A DNA stretch of 64,000 bases from Porphyra umbilicalis. Lineage: Eukaryota; Rhodophyta; Bangiophyceae; Bangiales; Bangiaceae. The position numbers and the translations under genes are program-made. The DNA lies in the NCBI GenBank assembly GCA_002049455.2, contig KV919111.1, forward strand, positions 1-64,000, read 5' to 3'. Each line of letters begins with the position of its first letter. The stretch's first letter is position 1. Below the pieces are notes generated by a model. It worked only from the letters and a program-made list of their open reading frames with translations. It searched no databases and was not told the origin of the DNA. Below, piece after piece: positions 55,482 to 64,000 of the stretch.

Positions 55482-56830
55482 CGTGACCAAGGGGAAGGGG
55501 GCGGGCTGGGCAGCGTCGCAAAGAGCGAGTCGCCGCACACGGCGGTTCGAGCGTGACGACGAGGCCTCGGGCGGCTGCATGTCAGCGCTGATGTCGATGC
55601 AATCCGATGTCGGGCAAGTACTGGTTTTGACATCAAACCGTGAAAGTTCGTCGCGTTTTGTGCAGTACTCGGTATTCGCCAGAGGTCCAACAGTACTCTA
55701 GAAGTGGACGGCAAGGGAACGGGCCGGAAAGCTCTGGCCAAATTAGACCAGGGAAAATTCGCCTTTTATCCGACATGAAGGGAGCTGGCTGTACCCGCAC
55801 AACGCCTGCGTTGGCCGAGCCATCTCGTGGTGCCTGATTCGGGCTACGACGCGCTTCGGCAGGTGGCCAGCTGGGGCGCAGGAGGCGCGGGGGCAGGGGC
55901 GTGCCGTGGCTACGCCATCCCGGCCGTGGGTGGCGCAGTGGCGGTTTGCCGACTGCGCGCCTCTGTCGGGGCATGGACCAGGGCCCGCGGGTCGTCCCAC
56001 CCCCCCACGGCCAGCACGGTGACTTGGAGCTGGTGGAATGGCGCTGTGCACCGCCCCCCCGCGCGTGTCCAACCACGGCGCCTCAAGCGTGCGACGCTGG
56101 TGGCAGGTCGGCGTGAGCTCGGGGGTGTCCCACCCACCCACCCACCTGGCGGCCCCCTTCGCCTCGTTTCCCCCTTCCCCTCCCTTGCGCGGCGGTCTTG
56201 ACCAAATGATTCCCCGCTGTTGGATTTCTCTCACGCTGCCACCACCCCGATCGTAGCCGCCTGTGAGTGGGGGGCTGCTAGGTCACCAGCCGCCGCCACT
56301 GCGGCTGTGTTCCAAGTCACGGGCCTGTTGCCCGCCGCCAGGCGGTTATCTCAATTGCGTATCGGCACTGCCGTCGTCGTCGTTGCCCTCGTCGCTGCCC
56401 CTGACAGCAGCATTGCTGCGGATCCCCTCACCACCACCATAGGCGGCTCGACTGGCCTGGTAGGCCGTTGCTCGATGCGCGTGGGCGTGGGACTCGTGTA
56501 CTCAATCCTACACAGTGCGACTCCGGTTGTTGCGTCCGTAACTGGGAGGGGACGCTGATCGCCGTCCCTGCCGGCCGTGCACCCACAGCGCTTTTCCCCC
56601 CACACACACTACCGCGACGCCGTCGGTGCTCGCCCTACGCACGTTTGCTTGCCCCACCGGCCGTGGTCGGCGCCCGCAAGTGTGACGCTGGGGCCGACTT
56701 GGCTGTGGGCGCGGGCACCGCCAAGACGGCGGTACCAAGAGGACGGCGCTTCGGCGCCGAGGGAGATGGGGGGCGTAGCTCGAGGCAACGCGTCGCCAGC
56801 GGCTCGTCCAATACCGTGGGTGGGTCGGCG
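55482..56830. other. Divergent intergenic region, PEX14 and GT77
   Basis: 1.35 kb between two divergent starts. Mixed sequence with a G run (about 55435-55451) at the PEX14 side. The GT77 frame stays open upstream to 56468, so its start could lie earlier than 56831. No other gene was recognised. Confidence 0.4.
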
Positions 56831-59053
56831 ATGGCGCTGGGGGGCAGTGTGCGCAGCGGCGGTAGCCGCAAACCCATCTCCTCCTCCTCCGCCGTGGTGC
56901 CGCGCGGCCACAGCCTGTCGACCTGGCTGTTCTTGTGGTCGGCCGCATTGCTGGCCTTCTCCTTTGTGGAGTGGAGGGCCGGCAGTTTGGGCGGCGGTGA
57001 TGGCCTCGGCGCGGGAGGGACACTGAGCATGGGCGCCGACTCGCTGCTGCCGGGCCTGTCGCGCGGGGCGGCGATGGGGGAGTTTTCTGACCGGGCGGAC
57101 AAGATGACCTTTGAGATCTTTTCGGCGCCCAAGCCGTTTGTCGGGGAGGACAAGGCCAACAACGAACGCGCCATCAAGTCGTGGCTCCGCATCAAGCCCA
57201 AGCCCCGCGTGACGCTACTCGGCTATGAGACGGGTTACGACGAGGCGGCGGCGGAGTTTGGCCTCAACGTGGAGAAGCGGGTCGACAAGAACTTCCTCGG
57301 CGTGCCGCTGTTCAATTCGATGATCCACCGCGCCAACAACTCGGACGCCACCGTCACGGTGGTGATCAACGGTGACATTTTGCTGTTTGATGACTTTGTG
57401 CAGACGATGCGCAAGGTTGTGTCCAACTTTGAGCACTTCCTCGTCGTTGGCGCTCGGTACGACGTGGACGCGTTACCGACGGACGTGCCGGAGGACTCGC
57501 CCGAATACAACACCAAGATCCGTGAACACGTGCTGTCGACCGGCACGCTGCACACGTATGGCGGCATGGACGTATGGGCGTGGAACACGGATGGGCCGCG
57601 GCTGTTTGACCCAGTCATGCCCCACTTCATCTTTGGGCGCGGCAAGTACGATAACTGGCTGACGCACGAGACCATCTCGGCGGGGCGGCGGCAGGTGGTA
57701 GACGTCTCGGAGACGTGTCTGACGGTCCACGTGCGGCACGACTACCATCTGGTGGCGGGCGGCGTTGGTGGTGCGGCAGCGCCTGTGGCGGCGGCCGTCC
57801 CCGCGGCGACTGGTGGTCGGCGGCGGCTGCTGGGCCAATTTTGGTCTGAGGGGAAAAAGAGCAAGTTTGAGCTCTTTATCAACATCTATTTGTCGCTGCA
57901 CTACGGCACCTACACCAACCAGATGGGCAACGTGCTGTTTGCTCCGTGGAAGCTCTCCCTGTGCCTGGAGCCGACCGGCATGTGTCTGCTGAAGCGGAAG
58001 CGGCCGGGCATCTGCAACTGCGAGTTTTCCTCCTTTGTGAGCAACACCCAGACGGACCCGGTGGTCAAGAACGGCAGCCGTGTCATCCGCTGCGGCATGA
58101 TCTCTGTCGAGACCAAGGACGACTTCTCCATCCCCGTGCTGCCACCGCCCAACGCGACAGAGCCGCCGCCGTTTGGCCTGCCGTTGACGATGGAAAGTGT
58201 CATTGACAAGGTCATCGTCAACCACACGATCATCCTGTCGGCGCTCAACTACGGGTACCGGTCGATCATGATGAATTGGGTGTGCAACATGCGCCACCTT
58301 GGGGTCACCAACTTCGTGATTGCGGCGCTCGACGCGCGGCTGTACAAGTACGCGTACAAACGCGGCGTGCCCGTCTACTACGAGACGACCATCTTTGAGG
58401 GTCTCGACACCAAGTTGATTGCCGACGCGGACTATGGATCGGACCAGTTCAAGCAGCTCACCAAGATGAAGTCGCGCGTCGTTCTACGTCTCCTCAAGGC
58501 GGGCTTCGACGTGGTGTGGACGGACTGTGACATTGTGTGGTTCCGCAACCCCCTGGCCTTCATGCATGCCTCACCGGGTGACCTGAACATCCAAACCAAC
58601 GCACCTGACAACGAGCCCATGAATGGGCGACGGCGCATCAACTCCGGCTTCTACTTGGCGCATTCCAACCCGGCGACCATCGCGCTCTTTGGCGAGATCA
58701 TCAAGTTTGCGTCACGGTCAAAGATGTCAGAACAGCCCCACTTTTGGGAGCGTGCCTGCGGCAAGGAGGGCGAGCACCGGATAGGGGAGGACAAGTGCGT
58801 CTTCAATGGCGCCACGACGATCCTCCTGGACCGGCACCGGTTTCCCAATGGCATCACGGACAACATCTGGGACAGCCCGCCGGGGACGATCTTAGAGCGC
58901 TTCCCCAATCTGTACGTTCTCCACGCCAACTGGGTCAAGGGGGCCAACGCCAAGCAGGAGCGCCTGGTCAAACACGGCTTCATCTTCTTTGACACCGAGG
59001 ACGAGTTGTGCATCTACCCCAAGTGGCCCAAACTCCCACCGGCGACCATGTGA
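56831..59053 (+). CDS. GT77-type glycosyltransferase with two GT-A-like halves
   Basis: An intronless protein of 740 residues from the chosen ATG. A short basic cytosolic end and a signal anchor (STWLFLWSAALLAFSFVEW, about 29-47) make it a type II Golgi enzyme. The N-terminal half (about 126-330) looks like a nucleotide-sugar-binding fold: RVTLLGYETGYDEAAAEFGL, SDATVTVVINGDILLFDDFV and TYGGMDVWAWNTDGPRLFDP. The C-terminal half carries the GT77 domain: NVCNMRHLGV-type WVCNMRHLGVTNFVIAALDA, GFDVVWTDCDIVWFRNPLAF with the DxD metal motif, and NGRRRINSGFYLAHSNPATI. GT77 members include plant RGXT xylosyltransferases and arabinosyltransferases of wall polymers; the sugar used here is unknown. A longer N-terminus starting upstream is possible. 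Confidence 0.88.
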   Translation: MALGGSVRSGGSRKPISSSSAVVPRGHSLSTWLFLWSAALLAFSFVEWRAGSLGGGDGLGAGGTLSMGADSLLPGLSRGAAMGEFSDRADKMTFEIFSAPKPFVGEDKANNERAIKSWLRIKPKPRVTLLGYETGYDEAAAEFGLNVEKRVDKNFLGVPLFNSMIHRANNSDATVTVVINGDILLFDDFVQTMRKVVSNFEHFLVVGARYDVDALPTDVPEDSPEYNTKIREHVLSTGTLHTYGGMDVWAWNTDGPRLFDPVMPHFIFGRGKYDNWLTHETISAGRRQVVDVSETCLTVHVRHDYHLVAGGVGGAAAPVAAAVPAATGGRRRLLGQFWSEGKKSKFELFINIYLSLHYGTYTNQMGNVLFAPWKLSLCLEPTGMCLLKRKRPGICNCEFSSFVSNTQTDPVVKNGSRVIRCGMISVETKDDFSIPVLPPPNATEPPPFGLPLTMESVIDKVIVNHTIILSALNYGYRSIMMNWVCNMRHLGVTNFVIAALDARLYKYAYKRGVPVYYETTIFEGLDTKLIADADYGSDQFKQLTKMKSRVVLRLLKAGFDVVWTDCDIVWFRNPLAFMHASPGDLNIQTNAPDNEPMNGRRRINSGFYLAHSNPATIALFGEIIKFASRSKMSEQPHFWERACGKEGEHRIGEDKCVFNGATTILLDRHRFPNGITDNIWDSPPGTILERFPNLYVLHANWVKGANAKQERLVKHGFIFFDTEDELCIYPKWPKLPPATM

Positions 59054-60732
59054 CGTGGTGTTCTCTCTGCCGTTTGCCCGCCTCTTTTTTCTCTTCATCT
59101 CCAACCTCATGCTCTTTTCTCGTTTTTTGTGTCGAATGCCTATACCTTTGCCGGTTGCGGCGCTCGCCCCTATGCCCGCGCCGTCACAGTGATCATGACC
59201 ATGACACGGCGCGCTCATGCTGGTATGCGGCGGCGTTTCCATCCGTCTTGAGAATATTGGTCGGGTGTTGCGCGGAAGCGAGGGCAGTACAGTACAGTAG
59301 GGCCGGTTCATCTCAGCCAAAGGACCCAGATGGGTCCTGGCGAGGGCCCATCCCTAGGGATGTGCAATCGATTGATCGGAATTGGTTGAAATCGATTGAT
59401 CGACAAAAGCTCGAGATCGATCGCACATATATTATTGTGGTCTAAAATGGGCGCAATCGATTCGCGTATCAAGCACACTTGACAAGTGGCTCTCGTGGGT
59501 AGTTGATCAACATCGCGCCGTTAGGCCGGTTCCAACAATAGCCGTTTGGAACCTTAAATTATTCCCAAATGGCTTGCGCGTGGCGGCCTCTGATTGGATC
59601 CGCGACGCGTCCACATAGCCCCGCTGAAACGAGCTAGGACTTACGGCAGGAGGGGGGCTAAAGCGGGCTACTGTTGCGAACACATGCCGACAGGATCCGG
59701 AAACCTCGTTCCGCGAGTCATGCGCATTCGAACCGGCTTTCACGATGGAATGTGGTCGCCCACCGTGTTGCAGGCCACTTCAAGGTGAATGTGGTCGAGA
59801 TTGGTTCTGCGACGCGATCTCCGACGCTGACGTCGACGAGCGTCGTTAAATGCGTGACACGCAGCGGTTTCCAACAGCCATTCTAGCCCCAATACAGCTG
59901 TCTGCCTCCAATAGCCAGCCGATTGGGCTCAAATCGGCCTGCCACGACTGCGCCAGAGGGCACGAATATGGCCTGCGGCGTGTGATTTGGGGCCGCAACA
60001 TGCCACGGACGCTTCGGCCGCACGACGTCGGCTCTAGACCGGATTTCCCGTCGCCACAGTGCGTGTGCGTAGCGGGCGCTTCCGTCGAGCACGACGTGGA
60101 AGGCTCTCGGCGGTCGGCACGCGGGTCCACGCCCACTACACGTTGCACATGCCATCGAAGAAGTGTATCAGAAACCGTGGCTCGTACGCAGGATCACCAC
60201 GACCCGTGGAACGGTCATGACGTTTTCTTGCTGGCGTCCGTGTCTCGCGCTCATCCCGATATTTCGTGCGAGATGCGACGGCTGCTCTTTGGTGAGTGAC
60301 AGCCAATCGGTTTGATGATGGCATGCGTGATCTCCTCGTACGAGTGGGTCATTGAGCTGACAGGGGCGACAAATGACGGCGTCCTTCCCGTGCGAAACGC
60401 GTCGTGCCACTTGTGTGTTGGTTTTCTGGTCGTGCGGCCCCCGCGTGTGACAACGGACCGGCGTGTCCTTTGACCTGCAAGCGATCCCTTCATTCACGAT
60501 CAGGCGGTCCCTTGACCAACAGGTGCGTCCACTGGCATGTGAGCGGCACCGTGTGGTGTCGCCTGCTCACCGGACTCAGTCTGTCGCAAAGCCGACGCCC
60601 CCGCCGCAACCGCGTCCCCCCACGCAGCCTCACCTTTCTCCGTACCGCGCGCCCTCCCGCACCTCACCCCTCCCCGCACGCTCAACCCTGCCCACACCGT
60701 GATGCACCCGACGGCTTGCACCTCGACCGTGC
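59054..60732. other. Intergenic with a foldback sequence
   Basis: Starts with T-rich GT77 3' flank (about 59080-59130). Mixed, partly A/T-rich sequence follows, including the hairpin-like repeat listed separately. The last 150 bp are C-rich and lead to the next ATG. No gene was recognised in between. Confidence 0.4.
59358..59430. repeat. Foldback sequence with ATCGATTGATCG repeats
   Basis: The block AATCGATTGATCG occurs at about 59366 and again at about 59390. The outer ends GATGTGCAATCGAT and ATCGATCGCACAT are inverted copies with few mismatches, giving an imperfect hairpin of about 70 bp. It may be a small MITE remnant; no target-site duplication is evident. Confidence 0.5.
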
Positions 60733-62285
60733 ATGGAGGGCGCCGCCAATCTAGGCACCGGCCGTGGCGGCGCCATTCCTATCTCCGTGGAGCAACTGGA
60801 GCGCATTGTCGAGGCGTGCGCGTGCGCGACGCGGGCTCGTGCAGCCGCTGCGGCCGCTTCAGCAGCGGCGCGGCACGCTGCCGCAGAGCAGAAGCTGGAT
60901 CGGGAGCGCGCCAAGGATCGAGCTATGGCCATTGAGGCCGGAGACGACGCTGCGCAGAAGCACGTGCTCCAGCTTCGCCAAGCGGGCGTTGTCGGGCGCG
61001 TCGCTGGCGCTGCTGCGCTCGCCAAGAAGGAGGCAGGCACGGTAGCCAAGGAGGAGGAGATGGCGGCCGCCACGAGGGAACAAGAGGCGGCCGCCAAGAG
61101 GGAGAAGATGGCGGCCGCCACCGGGAAACCAGAGACGGCCGCCAAGGAGGAGGAGATGGCGGTCGCCACGGAACCAGAGGCGGCCGCCAAGGAAGAGGAG
61201 ACGGCGGCCGCCTGCGGGGAACCGAAGGTGGCGGCCAAGGTGGAGGTGATGGCGGCCGCTACTTCGGAACCAGAGGCGGCCGCCAAGGAGGAGGAGATGG
61301 CGGCCGCCAGCGGGGAACCGGAGGCGGCTGCCAAGGACGAGCATATGGCGGCCGCCAAGGTGGATGAGATGGCGGCCGCCAGGGAACCAGAGGCAGCCGC
61401 CAAGGACGGGGAGATGGCGGCCGCCAGCGGGGAACCGGAGGCGGCCGCAAAGGATGTGGAGATGGCGGCCGCCAGCGGGGAACCGAAGGCGGCCGCCAAG
61501 GAGGAGGAGATGGCGGCCGCCAGCTGGGAACCGAAGGTGGCGGCCAAGGAAGAGGAGTGGCGGCCGCCAGCGGGGAACCGAAGTTGGCGGCCAAGGTGGA
61601 GGTGATGGCGGCCGCCACCTGGGAACCAGAGGCGGCCGTCATGGACGAGGAGATGCCGGCCGCCACGGAACCAGAGGCGGCCGCCAAGGACGTGGAGATG
61701 GCGGCCGCCAGCGGGGAACCGGAGGCGGCCACCAAGGAGGAGGAGATGGCGGCCGCCAGCGGGGAACCGGAGGCGGCCGCCAAGGAGGAGGAGACGGCGG
61801 CCGCCAGCGGAGAACCGAAGGTGGCGGCCAAGGTGGAGGTGTTGGCGGCCGCCACCTGGGATCCAGAGGCAGCCGCCAAGGTAGAGGAGATGGCGGCCGC
61901 CACGGAACCAGAGGCGGCCGCCGAGGAGGAGGAGATGGCGGCCGCCAGCGGGGAACCGGAGGCGGCCGCCAAGGACGAGGAGATGGCGGCCGCCAAGGAC
62001 GAGCAGATGGTGGCCGCCAGCGGGGAACGTGAGGTGGCCGCCATGGACGAGCGGTACTTGTCGCTGTCTTCACCGTCCTCCGCTTTTTCATTGGAGTACA
62101 GCAGCAGCAGCGCATCGGGGTCGTGCTACTGTCCCTCTCACGATTCGGATGCGACCGACGAGAGGAGCGCGTCGCAGAACAGCGGGGACAGCACCATTTC
62201 AGAATTGACGGGTGTTGTATGCTACGCCGAGAGTGGCGACTCAGAGACGAGTACGAGGTCTTCAGGCTCTTCAGGCTCCGAGTAA
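60733..62285 (+). CDS. Ala/Glu-rich tandem-repeat protein, unknown function
   Basis: The ATG at 60733 opens MEGAANLGTGRGGAIPISVE, then a helical Ala/Arg-rich part (QKLDRERAKDRAMAIEAGDD). From about 61030 come tandem units of 42-48 bp reading EPEAAAKEEEMAAASG with variants. The frame shifts by one base near 61557, where GAGGAGTGGCGGCC lacks the A found in every sister unit (GAGGAGATGGCGGCC). The next frame continues the same repeat to the unique end: ERYLSLSSPSSAFSLEYSSS, CYCPSHDSDATDERSASQNS and a stop at 62283. The units contain GCGGCCGC. The protein looks like a charged helical repeat chain; no family recognised. A GTAAGT overlaps the stop codon, so the coding region may continue into the next frame by splicing. 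Confidence 0.55.
61060..62050. repeat. Coding tandem repeat, 42-48-bp units
   Basis: About 20 head-to-tail units built on GAGGAGGAGATGGCGGCCGC plus a GAACCGGAGGCGGCCGCCAAG block. Variants include AAGGTGGAGGTG and CCACGGAACCAGAGG. Unit length is mostly a multiple of three, keeping the frame. A longer-period pattern recurs (AAGGTGGCGGCCAAGGTGGA near 61222, 61578 and 61818), so the array has higher-order structure. Confidence 0.85.
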
Positions 62286-62369
62286 GTTCCATCACTTAAC
62301 GCGGAGGAGGAGGACGGCAGCTCCGAAGACGACGACGACGCGGCGTACTCGGCGGCTGCCGTCGTCTCC

Positions 62370-63563
62370 ATGACCGACACGGTGGTGGCTTCGCGTCCTG
62401 TCGCAGTTGTGGCGTCGGCGACGTCACTGTCAGCGGCCACTGTTGATGGCTGTGCGGCTGCCGGCCTCGCCGAGGCCAGCACGGCCGCAGATGCGCGGGC
62501 CGCGGCCGTGCTGGCCTCGACGAGGCCGGCGGAAACGGCCGCGGGCAAGGCCGACATGGTCGCCGCTGCGGCGAAGGCGGTGCACTTCGCGCAATACGTC
62601 GCCGACGTATGGCCGATTGATGGGGAGACTGCTTTCGAGGAATACGCGGCGGACCTCGAGCGGGTTGCGATCCAGAAGCGGACCGAAGCTGACGGCGCCG
62701 CGGCTGTTGCAGGGGAGCTCGCCGCTGCGCGAGTGGCGGCGACTCGGGAGTCGGCCGCCGCTGCATTGTTATCTCGATTTGAGGCCGAGCGCCGCGCGGC
62801 AGCCGCGGGACCCGCTCGGCGCGTAAGTATGGCGCCCGAGGAGGCCGCGAAGGCAACCACCGCAGCGGCCGCTTTCAAAGCGCATGCGGCCTCCTCGGCC
62901 GCCACCGAACCGTCTACTATGCTTTCAGAGGAGGCTGACACGTCGGCGGCCGCCAAAGCGGCCGCTGGCACGTCGGCGGCCGCCCCAGTGGCCGCTGGCA
63001 TGCCGGCGGCGATGGCGTGTCGTTGCACGAATGGGTCGTCGGTGACGCCGTGCGCGCTGCGTATGGACGTGCTCGACGGTATGCGCGTAGACGTGACGCC
63101 GTGCGCGCTGCGTATAGACGTGCTCGAAGGCATGCGCGAAAACGTGGCGCCTGACGTGAGTCGCGCGGCCGCGTCGTGCTTTGTCGACGCGGCCGCAACA
63201 CCCCTCGGCGGCGCGGCCGCGTCGCGCTCTGGCGACGCGGCCGCACCACCCCTCAGCAGCGCGGCCGCATCAGTCTTTGGCGGTGCGGCCGCGTCGCTCT
63301 GTGGCGATGTGGCCGCCACGCCCCTTGGTGGCGCGGCCGCGTCGCACTTTGGCGGCGCGGCCGCGTCTCCCGTTGGCGGCGCGGCCGCGTCGCGCTCTGG
63401 CGACACGGCCGCAACACCCCTCGGCGGCGCGGCCGCGTCGCACTTTGGCGGCGCGGCCGCGTCGCCCCTTGGCGGCGCGGCCGCCACGCCCTTTGGCGGC
63501 GCGGCCGCGTCGCACTTTGGCGGCGCGGCCGCGTCGCCCCTTGGCGGCGCGGCCGCGTCGTAA
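62370..63563 (+). CDS. Ala-rich repeat protein, possibly the 3' part of the preceding gene
   Basis: The open frame from 62370 reads MTDTVVASRPVAVVASATSL, then a well-formed helical segment: KADMVAAAAKAVHFAQYVAD, VWPIDGETAFEEYAADLERV and LLSRFEAERRAAAAGPARRV. A short internal duplication follows (VTPCALRMDVLDGMR / VTPCALRIDVLEGMR). From about 63165 a 24-bp repeat encodes GGAAASPL/GGAAASHF-type units to a TAA at 63561. Codon and residue use favour the plus strand over the equally long Pro-rich minus frame. The repeat continues beyond the stop, so the C-terminus may be a chance stop inside an array. No family recognised. Confidence 0.45.
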   Translation: MTDTVVASRPVAVVASATSLSAATVDGCAAAGLAEASTAADARAAAVLASTRPAETAAGKADMVAAAAKAVHFAQYVADVWPIDGETAFEEYAADLERVAIQKRTEADGAAAVAGELAAARVAATRESAAAALLSRFEAERRAAAAGPARRVSMAPEEAAKATTAAAAFKAHAASSAATEPSTMLSEEADTSAAAKAAAGTSAAAPVAAGMPAAMACRCTNGSSVTPCALRMDVLDGMRVDVTPCALRIDVLEGMRENVAPDVSRAAASCFVDAAATPLGGAAASRSGDAAAPPLSSAAASVFGGAAASLCGDVAATPLGGAAASHFGGAAASPVGGAAASRSGDTAATPLGGAAASHFGGAAASPLGGAAATPFGGAAASHFGGAAASPLGGAAAS

Positions 63564-64000
63564 TTTGGCGGCGCGGCCGCGTCTCCCGTTGGCGGCTCCG
63601 CCGCGTCGCGCTCTGGCGACACGGCCGCAACACCCCTTGGCGGCGCGGCCGCGTCGCTCTTTGGCGGCGCGGCCGCGTCGCCCCTTGGCGGCGCGGCCGC
63701 AGCGCCCGTTGGCGGCGCGGCCGCGTCGCACTTCGGCGGCGCGGCCGCGTCGCCCCTTGGCCGTGCGGCCGCGTCGTCATTTGCCGGTTTAGCCGCGTCT
63801 CCCGTTGACGGCTCCGCCGCGTCGCGCTCTAGCGACACGACCGCAACACCCCTTGGCGGCGCGGCCGCGTCGCAATTTGGCGGCGCGGCCGCGTCGCCCC
63901 TTGGCGGCGCGGCCGCCACGCCCTTTGGCGGCGCAGCCGCGTCGCACTTCGGCAGCGCGGCCGCGTCGCCCCTTGGCGGCGCGGCCGCGTCGTAATTTGG
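63165..64000. repeat. 24-bp GCGGCCGC repeat array, runs off right edge
   Basis: Units of 24 bp (GGCGGCGCGGCCGCGTCGCA plus CTTT, and CCCTT, CGTTG or CTCTG variants). The sequence GCGGCCGCGTCGTAATTTGG occurs at about 63549 and again at about 63981, 432 bp (18 units) apart, with the same order of variants between, so a higher-order unit is present. Almost every unit contains a GCGGCCGC octamer. The array continues beyond the window. Confidence 0.9.

Noticed and set aside
62222-63919. 565-codon Pro/Ala-rich minus-strand frame
   Set aside because: It is antisense to the Ala-rich plus-strand frame. The plus frame has a normal charged helical segment before the repeats, whereas the minus frame is repetitive throughout its first part.
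1-64000. tRNA, rRNA or snRNA genes
   Set aside because: I looked for cloverleaf-like or conserved snRNA stretches in the lower-GC gaps and saw none by eye. A covariance-model search would be needed to exclude them.

Overview
This is a GC-rich nuclear DNA window from a photosynthetic eukaryote, most likely a red alga of the Porphyra/Pyropia (bangiophyte) type. That assignment is an inference. It rests on very high GC, genes with no or few short introns, a one-helix chlorophyll-binding (Hlip/OHP-like) protein, a plastid-type long ribosome-hibernation factor with a transit peptide, and a nuclear EF-Tu with a mitochondrial-looking presequence. About 25 protein-coding loci are supported. They cover translation (eIF2-alpha, mitochondrial EF-Tu, plastid HPF), protein turnover (proteasome beta-6, PLAA/Doa1), secretory pathway and wall synthesis (ALG13, a GOS1 Qb-SNARE, a nucleotide-sugar transporter, a GT77-type glycosyltransferase, a GT2-like glycosyltransferase at the left edge), molybdenum cofactor synthesis (MOCS2A and MOCS2B in tandem) and peroxisome import (PEX14).

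Layout. 1-16 kb is gene-poor: the 5' part of a GT2-like gene on the minus strand (1-870), GC-rich low complexity, a three-exon gene for a bacterial Hc1-like histone (4296-5153), an orphan WD40 fragment (about 6390-6485), a 148-bp duplication (7226-7510), a satellite of about 154-bp units (9094-10320) and a 7TM protein (13490-15798). 16.6-31.5 kb is gene-dense: eIF2-alpha, a CBM48+SPRY protein, a myristoylated glycine-zipper protein, ALG13, an NPF-motif protein, MOCS2A/MOCS2B, plastid HPF and GOS1. 32-47 kb holds a low-complexity protein with a KOW-like tail, the sugar transporter, a chalcone-isomerase-fold protein, PLAA and an NT-C2 protein. 47.8-59 kb holds the Hlip, mitochondrial EF-Tu, a coiled-coil protein, proteasome beta-6, PEX14 and GT77. 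60.7-64 kb is alanine-rich repeat coding DNA full of NotI-type GCGGCCGC sites, running off the right edge.

Two properties cut across the window. First, nine of the fourteen introns I could place begin with GTACGT instead of the usual GTAAGT/GTGAGT. Second, at least six otherwise convincing genes change reading frame exactly at long G or C homopolymers, which looks like consensus-sequence error in the assembly and not like gene decay. There is no operon-like organisation apart from the close MOCS2A/MOCS2B pair. Neighbouring genes are mostly functionally unrelated, in convergent or divergent arrangements.
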